From Lamellibrachia columna (Eukaryota; Annelida; Polychaeta; Sabellida; Siboglinidae): 64,000 bases of DNA. The notes beneath the pieces are model-generated. The model was not told where the DNA came from. It saw only the letters and a list, made by a program, of their open reading frames with translations, and made no database searches. The stretch lies in contig OY759271.1 of NCBI GenBank assembly GCA_963662155.1, forward strand, positions 39,117,581 to 39,181,580, written 5' to 3'. Within the stretch, counting starts at the first letter, position 1. Each line of letters starts with the position of its first letter. Shown piece after piece: positions 54,806-64,000 of the stretch. The position numbers and the translations under genes were made by a program.

Positions 54806-56736
54806 CATTCACTTATCGTGCTTTGTGTCAACATTTCTTTTCACACATCTTCATTTCATACTCATTCAGCATTTCTTTTCCGTGTATAATTTGTACGATG
54901 TTCCTGTCCCTAGAAACCTGACAGTGTTCGCAGTTGAATCATTCAGGCATAGTTCTAGTGGTGCTGGTCATCTCTAAGTAGGTCATGACCTAGTTACACT
55001 TGAATTTATTCGGGATAAGATAGGGAATTTCATTGTGCTAGAGGGTGTTAAATAGGTGTTGAAGTTTTGTAATTACTTTGTAATTAAGCATGTTAATTAG
55101 TTGGCAAACAAGGCAACTGCTTTCGCTGTAGATTATTTCCTTGCATGTACTCCTTCCCCGGCTAGCCTTTGTCGTATCTGCAAAAATGTACCTAAAATCT
55201 GTGTCAGGAATAACTTTATTCAGGGATATGTTATTGACATAATATGTCTAATTGTATGGGCAGGGTTGTTTTCATGTATACGTGAAAACGTCATAACCAT
55301 ATTGTTACGTGGAAGTCTGCCGGGCTCGTCACTATTAGCACAGGTGTATAGCTGTTATCTACAAATGTTGTACATAAAAAATTATTTTAATGGAATGCTA
55401 CTAAGACAGTAGTTAGATGGAGTGAATGTTATTATAATGTCATACTTGATGGCTGTAACTGATCTACCTCCATGTGGGCCACAGGTCTGATATGTCAACA
55501 TTTCCTAAGGTTATAGTAAAGTAATTTACTAGATCAATGTTTGGAAAAAGGTGAAACATGAATTGTCTATATAAATTCTTGGTATTAGCAAATTTTATCT
55601 ATTTACATCAAAAATGCATGTTTGGTTTCTATTAACAAACAGTTTATGTAGCAAAAGCCCATTTTTATAAGTAATCAGCTCCTGGAATCTGAAACCTTAA
55701 AAGCTTTGAGTACAAGTTCATGTTACTAACTTAAACACAGTTTGACATAAGCCATATAAAACTGCCACTGTCGATGGCTGTTTGACTTTGTAGACAGTAC
55801 ACTTAATGAGGCTGTTTGCTGGTTGATTTGTGTCTACAGAGTACGCTGTTAGTGTTGCTAATTACATCCAAAATGTTAATGTTGAACTGGGTGCTAGTAA
55901 TCTGGAGCATCTGTTGGTCTGATGGATCTCAATACATGGAGCAGTCTTGATGCCAGCCACCTGTCTATGTGCATCACACAGACTAGTGGTGAATGCATTG
56001 TCTTCTATGCACATACTGTTATTACTGATAAATAAAGATATTTGTTTACGTTACTGTTGATATTTAAAGATTTTTGTGTATTTATTTCATTCCCAGCGAT
56101 ACATATCATGAGGCACAGTTTGTGTTGGCAGGTGTTTTATATGCCAGGCTGTGAACAGTTTATTGTGATATTTGAGGAGGCGCGTCATAAGAGACTTTGA
56201 GGCGCACTAGCGGGTTGTTAGGTTTCCTAAGTTGTTTTATTTTCACTTTCCGCTGCCAATGCTTTGCTATTTTCACTGCCTGCTTTTTACACAATGCTCT
56301 CTGTTTTCTCGAACATAGTGGATACCGTCTGCAGATAATCTAGCTCAACTAATACAGTAATCATTGCATTTAGCGGATTGTTTTAACGATTTTGATATGA
56401 CCTTTGCACATTCTGTTCAGTCCTGAAGTCATTGTGTTCACAATCGCTTTCTCTGTAATTCCCTACGTCTTTTTTCCATATTGTTATTTTACTTATTTAT
56501 AATGCATTTCTCTTTTATTTTCAATAATATCTGTTTTCAGTCAGATTATCTCTTTTGTGGTCTGTTCTGATGTGATAGTGAAATTGAAACTGGTTATTCT
56601 GTGTGACTGCATGGTCGCCATGGTAATTCATCTTTTGTATTTCAGCACGTGAACTATTGCAGTGATCACCTGTGTTATGACCAGTTACCGTTATGGCATG
56701 TGTGAATTAGAATTAGGAAAGTGCATGATAAGTGAT

Positions 56737-56885
56737 GGTCCACAGATGATAAAAATAATTGATGGTCGACAGATGATAAAGATAATTGATGGTCCACAGA
56801 TGATAAAGATAATTGTTGGTCCACAGATGATAAAGATAATTGTTGGTCCACAGATGATAAAGATAAGTGATGGTCCACAGGTGAT
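56737..56885. repeat. Minisatellite, 27 bp x ~5.5
   Basis: Unit ccacagatgataaagataat plus tgatggt. Confidence 0.95.
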
Positions 56886-57152
56886 AAATGACCACTATTT
56901 TATTTTAAACACTTGGTGCACTTTCACAATTCAGGTTCATTTGTGATGTTTTGATGCTCTTCTCTCAGCTTGCTGTATTAGCACACTAATTAATTAACTA
57001 ATTAATTAACATTTTGTAGATTAGTCTCTAATGTAAATGTGATTAATGCATTGCATGCTTTCAAATTTTTTTTAATCTGTCCTTGCTTCTCACCATCTTC
57101 AATCCAGAAGCATGCTTATTGCTTTTTTCGTTTGCCATTAACTCTCAAATTA

Positions 57153-57290
57153 TATATGTGTATATATATATATATATACATACATATATATGTGTGTGTA
57201 TATATATATAATATATATATATATACATACATGATAGCATTTATATATACATACATAATTACATTATATATGTGTATATACTGGTATATA
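57153..57290. repeat. AT-rich (TATA/CATA) microsatellite
   Basis: Alternating tatata with tacatacata interruptions. Confidence 0.9.
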
Positions 57291-57306
57291 AATTTTATTG
57301 CAACAG

Positions 57307-57523
57307 GCATAAGCATAAGAGTTTCTGGCAACCTCCGATGTCCAAATGGAAAATGGTGCAGAAATATGTTGACAGCTATGAAGTCATGTTACAAGGTAGT
57401 CAGCACACAAAGACTCATTTCTCTTTCTATGAGACCCACAAGTGTGATTCTTTTCACAAACGGTTGTTTCATGTGCACATAGACTTTCATATTATGACCA
57501 CACTTCACACTTGCCTGATCTAA
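57307..57523 (+). CDS. Weak third candidate KIF21 terminal exon
   Basis: After aaattttattgcaacag the phase-2 reading is KHKHKSFWQPPMSKWKMVQK and stays open to TGA at 57521-57523. The Trp is again eighth and WQP recurs as in exon 20, but the blade aspartate is lost. An AG followed by TGG at this spacing will occur by chance in a few kb, so this is low confidence. Confidence 0.25.
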
Positions 57524-57757
57524 CGATAAAAGTCAATTGTTTCGATGATTTAAAAAGTATGCAGTCTTATCAAGCCTACTGTGCATCAGTAAGTCTGAAT
57601 TGAGTAGGGAGTTTTAAGACCATCTCCTCACTGAGGCAAACTCCTCACTGAGGCAAACATTATGCAAGTGGTCATAATAGAGGGTTTGTGCTTGCATAAC
57701 CTGTGTGCAGTGACTCACCACTAACACTAGTGTACACTTCTCTGTTCGCGCTGACAG

Positions 57758-57821
57758 TGACCACTCCTTGTGCTTCTGGAAGGAGAATCTCTCAAGTCTC
57801 GAATGTGCTGGCGGCATCTGA
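57758..57821 (+). CDS. KIF21: KIF21 alternative terminal exon (candidate)
   Basis: After acceptor tctctgttcgcgctgacag, phase 2 joining to exon 19 reads NDHSLCFWKENLSSLECAGG then I and TGA. Tryptophan sits at the same eighth position as in exon 20, aspartate is second, and W-K-x-N-L resembles the human end IWKARNL more than exon 20 does. It would replace exon 20 as last exon. No transcript evidence; inference from phase, acceptor and motif. Confidence 0.6.
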
Positions 57822-58079
57822 TGTAGCGGCCACAATACCAGCCACTCTCAGAATACTGTTGCTGTGGTTACTGTATCGAGGATCCACAGGAGACTAACCT
57901 AGCTGGAGGGAGGAATGTGTATTAGTTGGACCCCCCCCCCACTGTGAACACTATAAGTTGCTTTCATGCATGACTACATGGATATGTTAAATATGAAATT
58001 CTTCTGAATATTATTTAAGAACCATACAAATAGAGTGGACAGAAAGTCAGCCATGTCTTCCCTGTCCTCTCTAAATCTT

Positions 58080-58195
58080 TACCTGCCCAAGTCCTGCGCT
58101 CTAAAGCATGGTCCACCCAAGTCCTGCCCTCTAAAACATGGTCCACCTAAGTCCTGCCCTCTAAAGCATGGTCCACCTAAGTCCTGCTCTGTAAG
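58080..58195. repeat. Minisatellite, 30 bp x ~4
   Basis: Unit aagtcctgccctctaaagca plus tggtccaccc. Confidence 0.92.
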
Positions 58196-58199
58196 TTTT

Positions 58200-59221
58200 C
58201 ATGACTTGCCGAAGCCCTCCACGACTTCATGATCCACCTCTCCCTGCCTTATAAGCCACCATGATCAACCTATAATCTTCTGCTCCACCCAGGCTCTTCT
58301 GTCCACTTAGGCAAGTTTTATCTGTATATTGTGTATAATTCTTAGTTCTTAAAACAAACATTTCGTGTTTTATTATTTGTTTACGTTGACTTTCTATATT
58401 TGTAATTTTTTTATTTATTAACTTTGATTTCTTAAATTCAGAAAGCCACGTCGACTTTACTGGGCTCGATTAACTGAACATAATTTTGTTCGGTTACGCT
58501 GAGTATGTTATTGAACCTATCACAGAGCATCTAAATACCAAACACTTATACCACAGAAGACACATGGAGAGGTTTTAATTGAGGACCCAATGTAAAAAAA
58601 AACTTGTTTCACAGTTGCTTGTACACTGTTGTATGTTTATTAGGCAGAAGTTTGTATATGTGATGTACATAGTAAGATTAATAATAAAAATATTTTGCTT
58701 AGAAAACATGCAGTACTCTGAGTGAGTGAGAACGTTTCAGGTGTTTTTTTATGGATAATACCTTTTTAAATGGTACACATTATCATGCTACATTATTCAT
58801 TACAATAAAAATATATAAATGTGTGTAATGTATAAGTCAATAATATGCTTTTCAATTAATTACATTCGAGGTTTCTGAAAATATAATTTAAATGGAAGAT
58901 AGAAAACATATTATTCTTATCCTTTTAGCATTGTTATCATTATCATTGCACGTGCTTCCAATCAGTGTGTGACGTGGAGAGATAAGAAATCCAACATGGA
59001 CTTAAAACAGTGCAGATTACCAGCATACAGCAGCCGCCATGCAGTAATATTTAACAATCCACTCGGTGAAACAAGGCATCACAACGTTAACATTTCTCTC
59101 CAACATGAAAAACTATACATGCTATAATGTAATCAGTTCAAAATACAAAACGTTATAGCAAACATACTCTCACAAACTGAACAAATATCTAAAAAGGCAC
59201 TTAATGGCATCCTGGTGCATC
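58200..59221. other. Intergenic or 3' region, no gene seen
   Basis: AT-rich; possible 3' ends of KIF21 (+) and the ankyrin-like gene (-) meet here. An ataataaaaat at 58680 could serve a + strand transcript. Confidence 0.35.
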
Positions 59222-59515
59222 ACTGAACATGTGTCTTCCTAACTGACCTTATCTTATCACCTATGGTTTGACATCCCATCATCAGTGGCATCTTGTCAAA
59301 ACCTGTCTTCCTAACTGACCTTATCTTATCACCTATGTTTTGACATCCCATCATCAGTGGCATCTTGTCAAAACCTGTCTTCCTAACTGACCTTATCTTA
59401 TCACCTATGTTTTGACATCCCATCATCAGTGGCATCTTGTCAAAACCTGTCTTCCTAACTGACCTTATCTTATCACCTATGTTTTGACATCCCATCATCA
59501 GTGGCATCTTGTCAA
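59222..59515. repeat. Minisatellite, ~72 bp x 4
   Basis: Unit cttcctaactgaccttatct, tatcacctatgttttgacat, cccatcatcagtggcatctt, gtcaaaacctgt. Very uniform. Confidence 0.97.
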
Positions 59516-59643
59516 AACAATTATCTTCAGTGTTATATTTTCTTAACGAATGTCCTTAATATGTCTGTCTCTCTTAGAGCTTCTCCATCTATAGCAGTCA
59601 TCCTTCTGCCAGTTTGTCCGATGCGTTCGTTGCGACAAATACC

Positions 59644-59718
59644 TCAGTTTTTGCTGTTGTTCAAATCTTCAGTTAATATCACCGCTTCTTCTGGGAACTC
59701 CCCCAGCGGTGGTCCTCG
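59644..59718 (-). CDS. Ankyrin-repeat-like gene, possible last exon
   Basis: After minus-strand acceptor ttatattcgcag the phase-0 frame reads RGPPLGEFPEEAVILTEDLN then NSKN and TGA at 59644-59646. Phase matches the upstream exon. After the TGA the same frame stays open for about 37 codons. If right, the gene ends tail-to-tail with KIF21. Confidence 0.4.
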   Translation of the reverse strand, partial: RGPPLGEFPEEAVILTEDLNNSKN

Positions 59719-60144
59719 CTGCGAATATAATTACACTCAGATGTATACATTAGTGCAACACAGAAACGTTCAGAGGCACACTGTCAATACGCATACCGAT
59801 GTGCCAAGTCTGTCTTTGCCTCTACAACTAGAGCTATTTCTTCAATTATTTTAAAAATCAGCCTTCGAACAAAAATATATCACCAAGTCGCAGTTTCAAG
59901 GTTAAAAAAATGTACCGCTAAACTAACATTTCACGTAAAAATGCACCAGAATTAAGTAGACAATTTTCAGTTAAACTAACTTTTTGTGTGAAAACTATGT
60001 TAGATGCATTATTTCTGTCAACGTATACATTAAATTTATTATTCATGTTAATAAAATGTACCATAATATTGATATTCCATATTGCAGTTAGGTAGATATG
60101 TGAAGTTTCCCAGGCGCGGTCGACTTAACAACAACCACGTAAGC

Positions 60145-60279
60145 GGGGCAAGTTGTTACATCATTGTTCTTTCAGTCATTGTCAGCACACAACTTGCTGA
60201 CTGAACCATCGGAACGAGCCGCCTGAACGTTGTTACAGTTGTAACAACTTGCCCCAATATAATTGCAACAACTTGCCCC
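60145..60279. repeat. Inverted repeat GGGGCAAGTTGTTAC / GTAACAACTTGCCCC
   Basis: 15-base perfect arms at 60145-60159 and 60241-60255, plus a further near-copy at 60265-60279 and a small palindrome (gttgttac...gtaacaac) at 60229-60248. Confidence 0.85.
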
Positions 60280-60901
60280 AACCACAATTTTTGTACTTGA
60301 ACGCACGTGGACGATAATCAATCCTGAATTGAACTTTTACTTGGCATATTAAAAGTTTTTGATGGTTAAAAAGTAATTTCTCTCCACATCTCGTTAATTT
60401 CGTCGTCTTAACTCCCGAATTTAGGACTGTGTGTCTACTGGTGGACCTCCAACCAACTACTGTCGATTGTCAGGGGTGGATATAAGCTTCTTGGCAAAGG
60501 GGGCCTCAGTCAGTCGGGGGGGGGGGCGACACGTGTGCCGTTCTACTTACACAGGGGTTAATATTAGCGGGTATTAGTCGGCTGCTAATACTTGAGACTT
60601 TACATTGACACTAGTTCCGACGAGTTTACGTGTTCCTTTACCGTAACATTTGCCACGGACAAGGATGGGGGTCTAAGACCCCCTCCGTGGCCTTATATGG
60701 TCTTAAGACCCCCTTGGATCCGCTGCTGATGGTATATCCATGTGTGTGCTGCTTTCGTAAAACGCGTCTGTAACAACTTACCCTTGTATACCCTAAAATT
60801 GAGCAATTATTTTGCTAGGAGGGGAACCACTTTCCCTGCGCCCCCTCGCGACCGCGGCTCAAGCCCCACGACGCGAAGTCTTCATATCTGTACGTACGCA
60901 C

Positions 60902-60997
60902 CTTCTGGTAGGCGTTTAAAGTCCGCGCATCGTGCAGCATCTGAAGGACTTCTAGCTGGGTCCGCATGTCTTTGTACTCGACAGCTTCACGACCGTC
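60902..60997 (-). CDS. Ankyrin-repeat-like gene, next exon
   Basis: Minus-strand exon of 32 codons, phase 0 both ends; acceptor cttctttttccag, donor CAGAAG|gtgcgt. It encodes DGREAVEYKDMRTQLEVLQM then LHDARTLNAYQK. It joins exon 63175-63288 in phase to give KVDKDGREAVEY, an ankyrin-like junction. It is GC-rich against an AT-rich background. The intron between the two holds the Harbinger-like element and a LINE tail. Confidence 0.65.
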
Positions 60998-61124
60998 CTG
61001 GAAAAAGAAGCACAGATTCGGTGATAGAATTTTTCACCCAAGTCTGGAACATTCACACAGTCGTCGTCGTGTGCAAGTGTAACAATCTACCAGTTGACAG
61101 ACACGGTCGTGGATGGCGACGTCT

Positions 61125-61222
61125 GTTAGTAATGATCTCACTAAACGTCTGTTAGTAATGATCTCACTAAACGTCTGTTAGTAATGATCTCACTAAACGT
61201 CTGTTAGTAATGATCTCACTAA
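61125..61222. repeat. Minisatellite, 26 bp x 4 (left part)
   Basis: Unit actaaacgtctgttagtaat plus gatctc. The same array resumes at 62270, so the element between was inserted into it. Confidence 0.95.
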
Positions 61223-61295
61223 AGCCCGTGGCACACTAGCCGATATTTTGTCACGACTAGCACGCCTCTAGTGGCGAATTTGGAATTAAGCAAAC

Positions 61296-61424
61296 ATGGC
61301 GGCGCTCACACCACACGTGGCGGCGATACGGCGAAGACAGAAGCTAGCTTTGTTCGTCTTGATTATGCTACGGATGATAAGGAAAAGCAGAAAAGCAAAC
61401 AAACAAAATTCTTCCGCCTATTGA
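61296..61424 (+). pseudogene. Possible Harbinger transposase N-terminus remnant
   Basis: 42-codon frame MAALTPHVAAIRRRQKLALF then VLIMLRMIRKSRKANK, the Arg-rich/Leu-rich start seen in Harbinger-type transposases. It ends where the palindrome begins. Confidence 0.35.
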
Positions 61425-61733
61425 AATCATCTAAAAATCCACAGTTACACTGTCAACATGTTCTACAGGCAAACTTGCCAATGTGCCTGCTAAAATGCAG
61501 TTTTGTCAGATGATGATTTTTTTTTAAATTACACATCTAAAATTACTGTGCCCTACATTCGTAATGTATGTAGGACTCAGTAATTTTATATATGTGTAAT
61601 TTTCAAAAAAAATCATCATCTGACATAGCTGCATTTGAGCAAGGCACATTGGCAAGTTTGCTGGTGGAACATGTTGGCAGTGTAACCGTGGATTTTTAGA
61701 TGATTTCAATAGGCGGAAGGATTTTTGGCAATT
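61411..61733. repeat. Long palindrome (arms ~140-150 bp)
   Basis: Left arm ttcttccgcctattgaaatc... reads back on the minus strand from 61733, through aatccacagttacactgtca and gatgatgattttttt, to a centre near 61555-61575 (cctacatt...atgtagg). Confidence 0.9.
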
Positions 61734-62266
61734 TTTTCGCCACAAGGCACGCGTGCGTAGTAATTCATGCAGAAATTGGTGAAAATTGACGGGTATGGCA
61801 CATTCAGGCATTTTAAATGAGTTAGAAGTACGAGACTTTGACTAAACTCGATCAGCATGTCAATGAGATGATGACAACGGCAGGTAAGAAGTTTCAGAAT
61901 TTTTTATGGTCCCGTTTTCTTATAATCATGCAAAAAATTAACATGGTCGCCAGTGGGAAACGTAACAGTATAGGCTGAACCCATGATCCCATTTGTCATC
62001 GTGGTCGTGGCACTGATGGCCGCCACGTTTACAATGACGTTTGTGCGCGTGACTGCAATCACGCTTCCTATTGGTCGATAATCGCGCGAGCTCCGACAAT
62101 TTGTCTGAGTCTGCAGCATACCAACCGACGAGGCTCGTTAGGACATCCTGAGATCTAGCACTGTCAGATATTATCTGACAAGCCCCGATCTTGTCGGAAT
62201 TCGCAGCACACTAGCCGACAACTGAAGATTATTTGTCACCCGACGAAAAATCGGCTAGTGTGTGCT

Positions 62267-62352
62267 TAAATGTCTCTTAGTAATGATCTCATTAAACGTC
62301 TCTTAGTAATGATCTCACTAAGCGTCTGTCAGTAATGATCTCACTAAACGTC
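62267..62352. repeat. Minisatellite, 26 bp x 3 (right part)
   Basis: Continuation of the array at 61125-61222, beginning with the duplicated TAA. Confidence 0.93.
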
Positions 62353-62379
62353 AATGTTATATAACTATGTCCTCCCGCA

Positions 62380-62822
62380 ATTAGGCAAGCCAACTCCGTT
62401 GCGGTATTCAAGTCACTTCTAAAAACACATCTCTTTCGCGAAGCCTTTCGAACACTCTGTTGACATTTTAATCACTCGAACATTTTACTTATTTAACTTA
62501 TTATTTATTTAATTTGTTTATTTAACTTATCTGATTAACTTATATGTTTATCTAATGTATCAACTTAATTGTAGTTGTTTATTTTTTTATTATTATTATT
62601 TTTTTTTAATGTATTTATTTAACTTCTTGACATAATTAATTCATTTAAATCATTTAGTTAACTTTTTATTTAACTTATGTTTACCTGTCTTTTAATCACA
62701 TTTTATTTTAGCTCTTCAATTTATTTTAAATTTTATTTAGCATTACCTTGTTAGCGCCTTTGAGCAGGTTTTTAACCCGGATACACGGCGCATTATAAAT
62801 GTATAATAATAATAATAATAAT
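62380..62822 (+). mobile_element. LINE 3' end (L2/CR1-like)
   Basis: Starts in a worn C-terminus (gtattcaagtcacttctaaa, acacatctctttcgcgaagc; FKSLLKTHLFREAF-like), an AT-rich 3' UTR, then cggcgcattataaatgta and (ATA)n, the usual tail of this LINE group. Confidence 0.75.
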
Positions 62823-63174
62823 ATAACTAGGATACTCAATAATTAGTGTATGTGATAAGCAGACCAGGCGTACATACAGTACTTGATCAATACCGCTGGC
62901 CATAATAGGTCATTTCTACCGACCACCAACCGCCTCTGCAACGCGCCCCAGAGGAATGTTTAGTTATCATCAGGGACAGAAAACATGTTAAGAAGAATGG
63001 CAACGTCTTCTTTGGTAGCTGGAGTCAGCACCCACCCCAAGGAAGAGAGGGACATGCAGCTGCTAAGTCAAGGAAGAGACAAATGCAAAACAACATCATG
63101 ATGGCTACAGATGTGTCTGGCCGACCATCCTAGTCGACTTGGCCTCCCGTGGACAGAGACTGACCGGCCCCTAC
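62823..63174. other. Intron of the minus-strand gene, unique part
   Basis: No repeat recognised; no further exon on either strand convincing. Confidence 0.4.
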
Positions 63175-63288
63175 CTTGTCCACCTTGTGCTCCGTATCCT
63201 CGGCGCGTCGATCAAACAGCAGCTTGACCATGGGGCGACTGTGGTCAGCAGGCAGTGCGTAGGCGTAGTGGAGAGGGTAATGATTATA
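63175..63288 (-). CDS. Ankyrin-repeat-like gene, internal exon
   Basis: Minus-strand exon of 38 codons, phase 0 both ends; acceptor gtctgaattcag and donor GACAAG|gtaggg. It encodes YNHYPLHYAYALPADHSRPM then VKLLFDRRAEDTEHKVDK. PLHYA...VKLLF followed by DKDGREA from the next exon resembles an ankyrin repeat. The gene is not identified and continues beyond the window. The first 25 bases and the acceptor are copied in the neighbouring minisatellite. Confidence 0.6.
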
Positions 63289-63650
63289 CTGAATTCAGAC
63301 AACGTCAACTAGTGTACACACATACAGGCATAACGAAGGGGGTAACGTTTACACCAAAGTCATGCAACCTCAACTACACACATACAGGCATAGTGGAGAG
63401 TGTAACGGTCACACTGAAGTCACACAACACCAACTGGTATACATACATACAGACGTAATGGAGAGGGTAACGGTTACACTGAAGTCACACAACACCAACT
63501 GGTATACACACATACAGGTATATACACATACAGGCATAATGGAGTCATACAACACCAACTGGTATACACACAAACAGGTATATACACATACGGGCGTAAT
63601 GGAGAGGGTAAATGTTACACTGAAGTCATACAACACCAACTGGTATAGAT
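63262..63650. repeat. Minisatellite, ~65 bp x 5-6, seeded on an exon acceptor
   Basis: Unit (plus strand) ggagagggtaacggttacac, tgaagtcacacaacaccaac, tggtatacacacatacaggc, ataat. The first copy overlaps the start of the minus-strand exon 63175-63288; the reversed unit reads ttcag then tgtaaccgttaccctctcca, like the acceptor and exon start. Confidence 0.92.
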
Positions 63651-63701
63651 ACAATACTGTTTTTCCATCAGCTTCTTTCAATGCGCTCTAAATATTTTAG
63701 T

Positions 63702-64000
<299 letters not shown>

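Larger units (their letters stand above)
54806..57306 (+). other. KIF21 3' UTR or terminal intron region
   Basis: No convincing exon seen between the exon 20 stop and 57306. An AATAAA at 56031-56036 is a plausible polyadenylation signal for the exon 20 form. A 27-bp minisatellite sits at 56737-56885. The 103-codon open frame at 55101-55412 shows no recognisable motif and is treated as chance. Confidence 0.4.
61223..62266. mobile_element. PIF/Harbinger-like element, non-autonomous
   Basis: Ends share the inverted motif GCACACTAGCCG (61231-61242; reverse complement near 62251-62265). The flanks are TAA on both sides, the 3-bp target duplication typical of PIF/Harbinger. It carries a worn transposase-like start and a long palindrome. 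A further internal direct copy of cacactagccgaca lies near 62207. Confidence 0.65.

Noticed and set aside
55101..55412. 103-codon + frame in the KIF21 3' region
   Set aside because: No similarity or splice context; length is possible by chance in this composition.
59663..59759. A further KIF21 terminal exon on the + strand (W at the right spacing after cttcag)
   Set aside because: The second codon would be TAA, and the opposite strand offers a better exon.
60742..61155. 137-codon + frame
   Set aside because: Lies opposite the minus-strand ankyrin-like exon, which has proper splice sites and a more protein-like sequence.

Overview
The window is eukaryotic nuclear DNA from an animal. It is AT-rich, has many short exons bounded by GT-AG introns, and carries APE-type LINE remnants, a Penelope-like element, tRNA-derived SINEs and a Harbinger-like element. 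Together with a deep metazoan gene (kinesin-4 family KIF21) this suggests an invertebrate bilaterian. The phylum cannot be fixed from the sequence.

Most of the window (about 1.3-58 kb, + strand) is the 3' half of one KIF21A/KIF21B-like gene. I assembled 20 exons by matching splice sites, phases and protein similarity. They join without frame conflict into an 888-codon open frame (887 residues plus stop): distal and regulatory coiled coils (exons 1-8), a Ser/Thr/Pro-rich linker (exons 9-13) and a seven-bladed WD40 propeller (exons 14-20). The motor domain must lie upstream of position 1. Downstream of the first terminal exon (54724-54805) is a second good candidate last exon (57758-57821) and a weaker third (57307-57523), each able to complete the last propeller blade.

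The introns are unusually full of tandem repeats: about 40 minisatellites with units of 12-110 bp. The largest are 41 bp x about 70 in intron 6, 40/41 bp x about 47 in intron 9, 50 bp x 25, 53 bp x 20 and 22 bp x 45 in intron 12, 20 bp x 76 after exon 13, and 79-84 bp x about 54 after exon 14. Three arrays begin at an exon edge and copy the splice site itself: the donor of exon 13, the donor of exon 18, and the acceptor of a minus-strand ankyrin-like exon near 63.2 kb. Another array is an in-frame expansion of a conserved coding motif inside a Penelope-like element (20137-22965). These are the most unusual things here.

Mobile DNA: LINE copies or fragments at 1.9-4.3, 5.7-6.2, 12.7, 28.3, 47.0-48.8, 52.5-52.8 and 62.4-62.8 kb; Penelope-like DNA at 8.8-9.2 and 20.1-23.0 kb; SINEs at 6.2, 30.4-30.7 and 49.7-50.0 kb; and a Harbinger-like element at 61.2-62.3 kb inserted into a minisatellite.

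Two other coding units lie on the minus strand. One is a 365-codon intronless ORF (32885-33982) inside KIF21 intron 12, of unknown family. The other is the 3' end of an ankyrin-repeat-like gene (exons at 63175-63288, 60902-60997 and perhaps 59644-59718), convergent with KIF21. All calls are by eye; no database search or transcript evidence was available.
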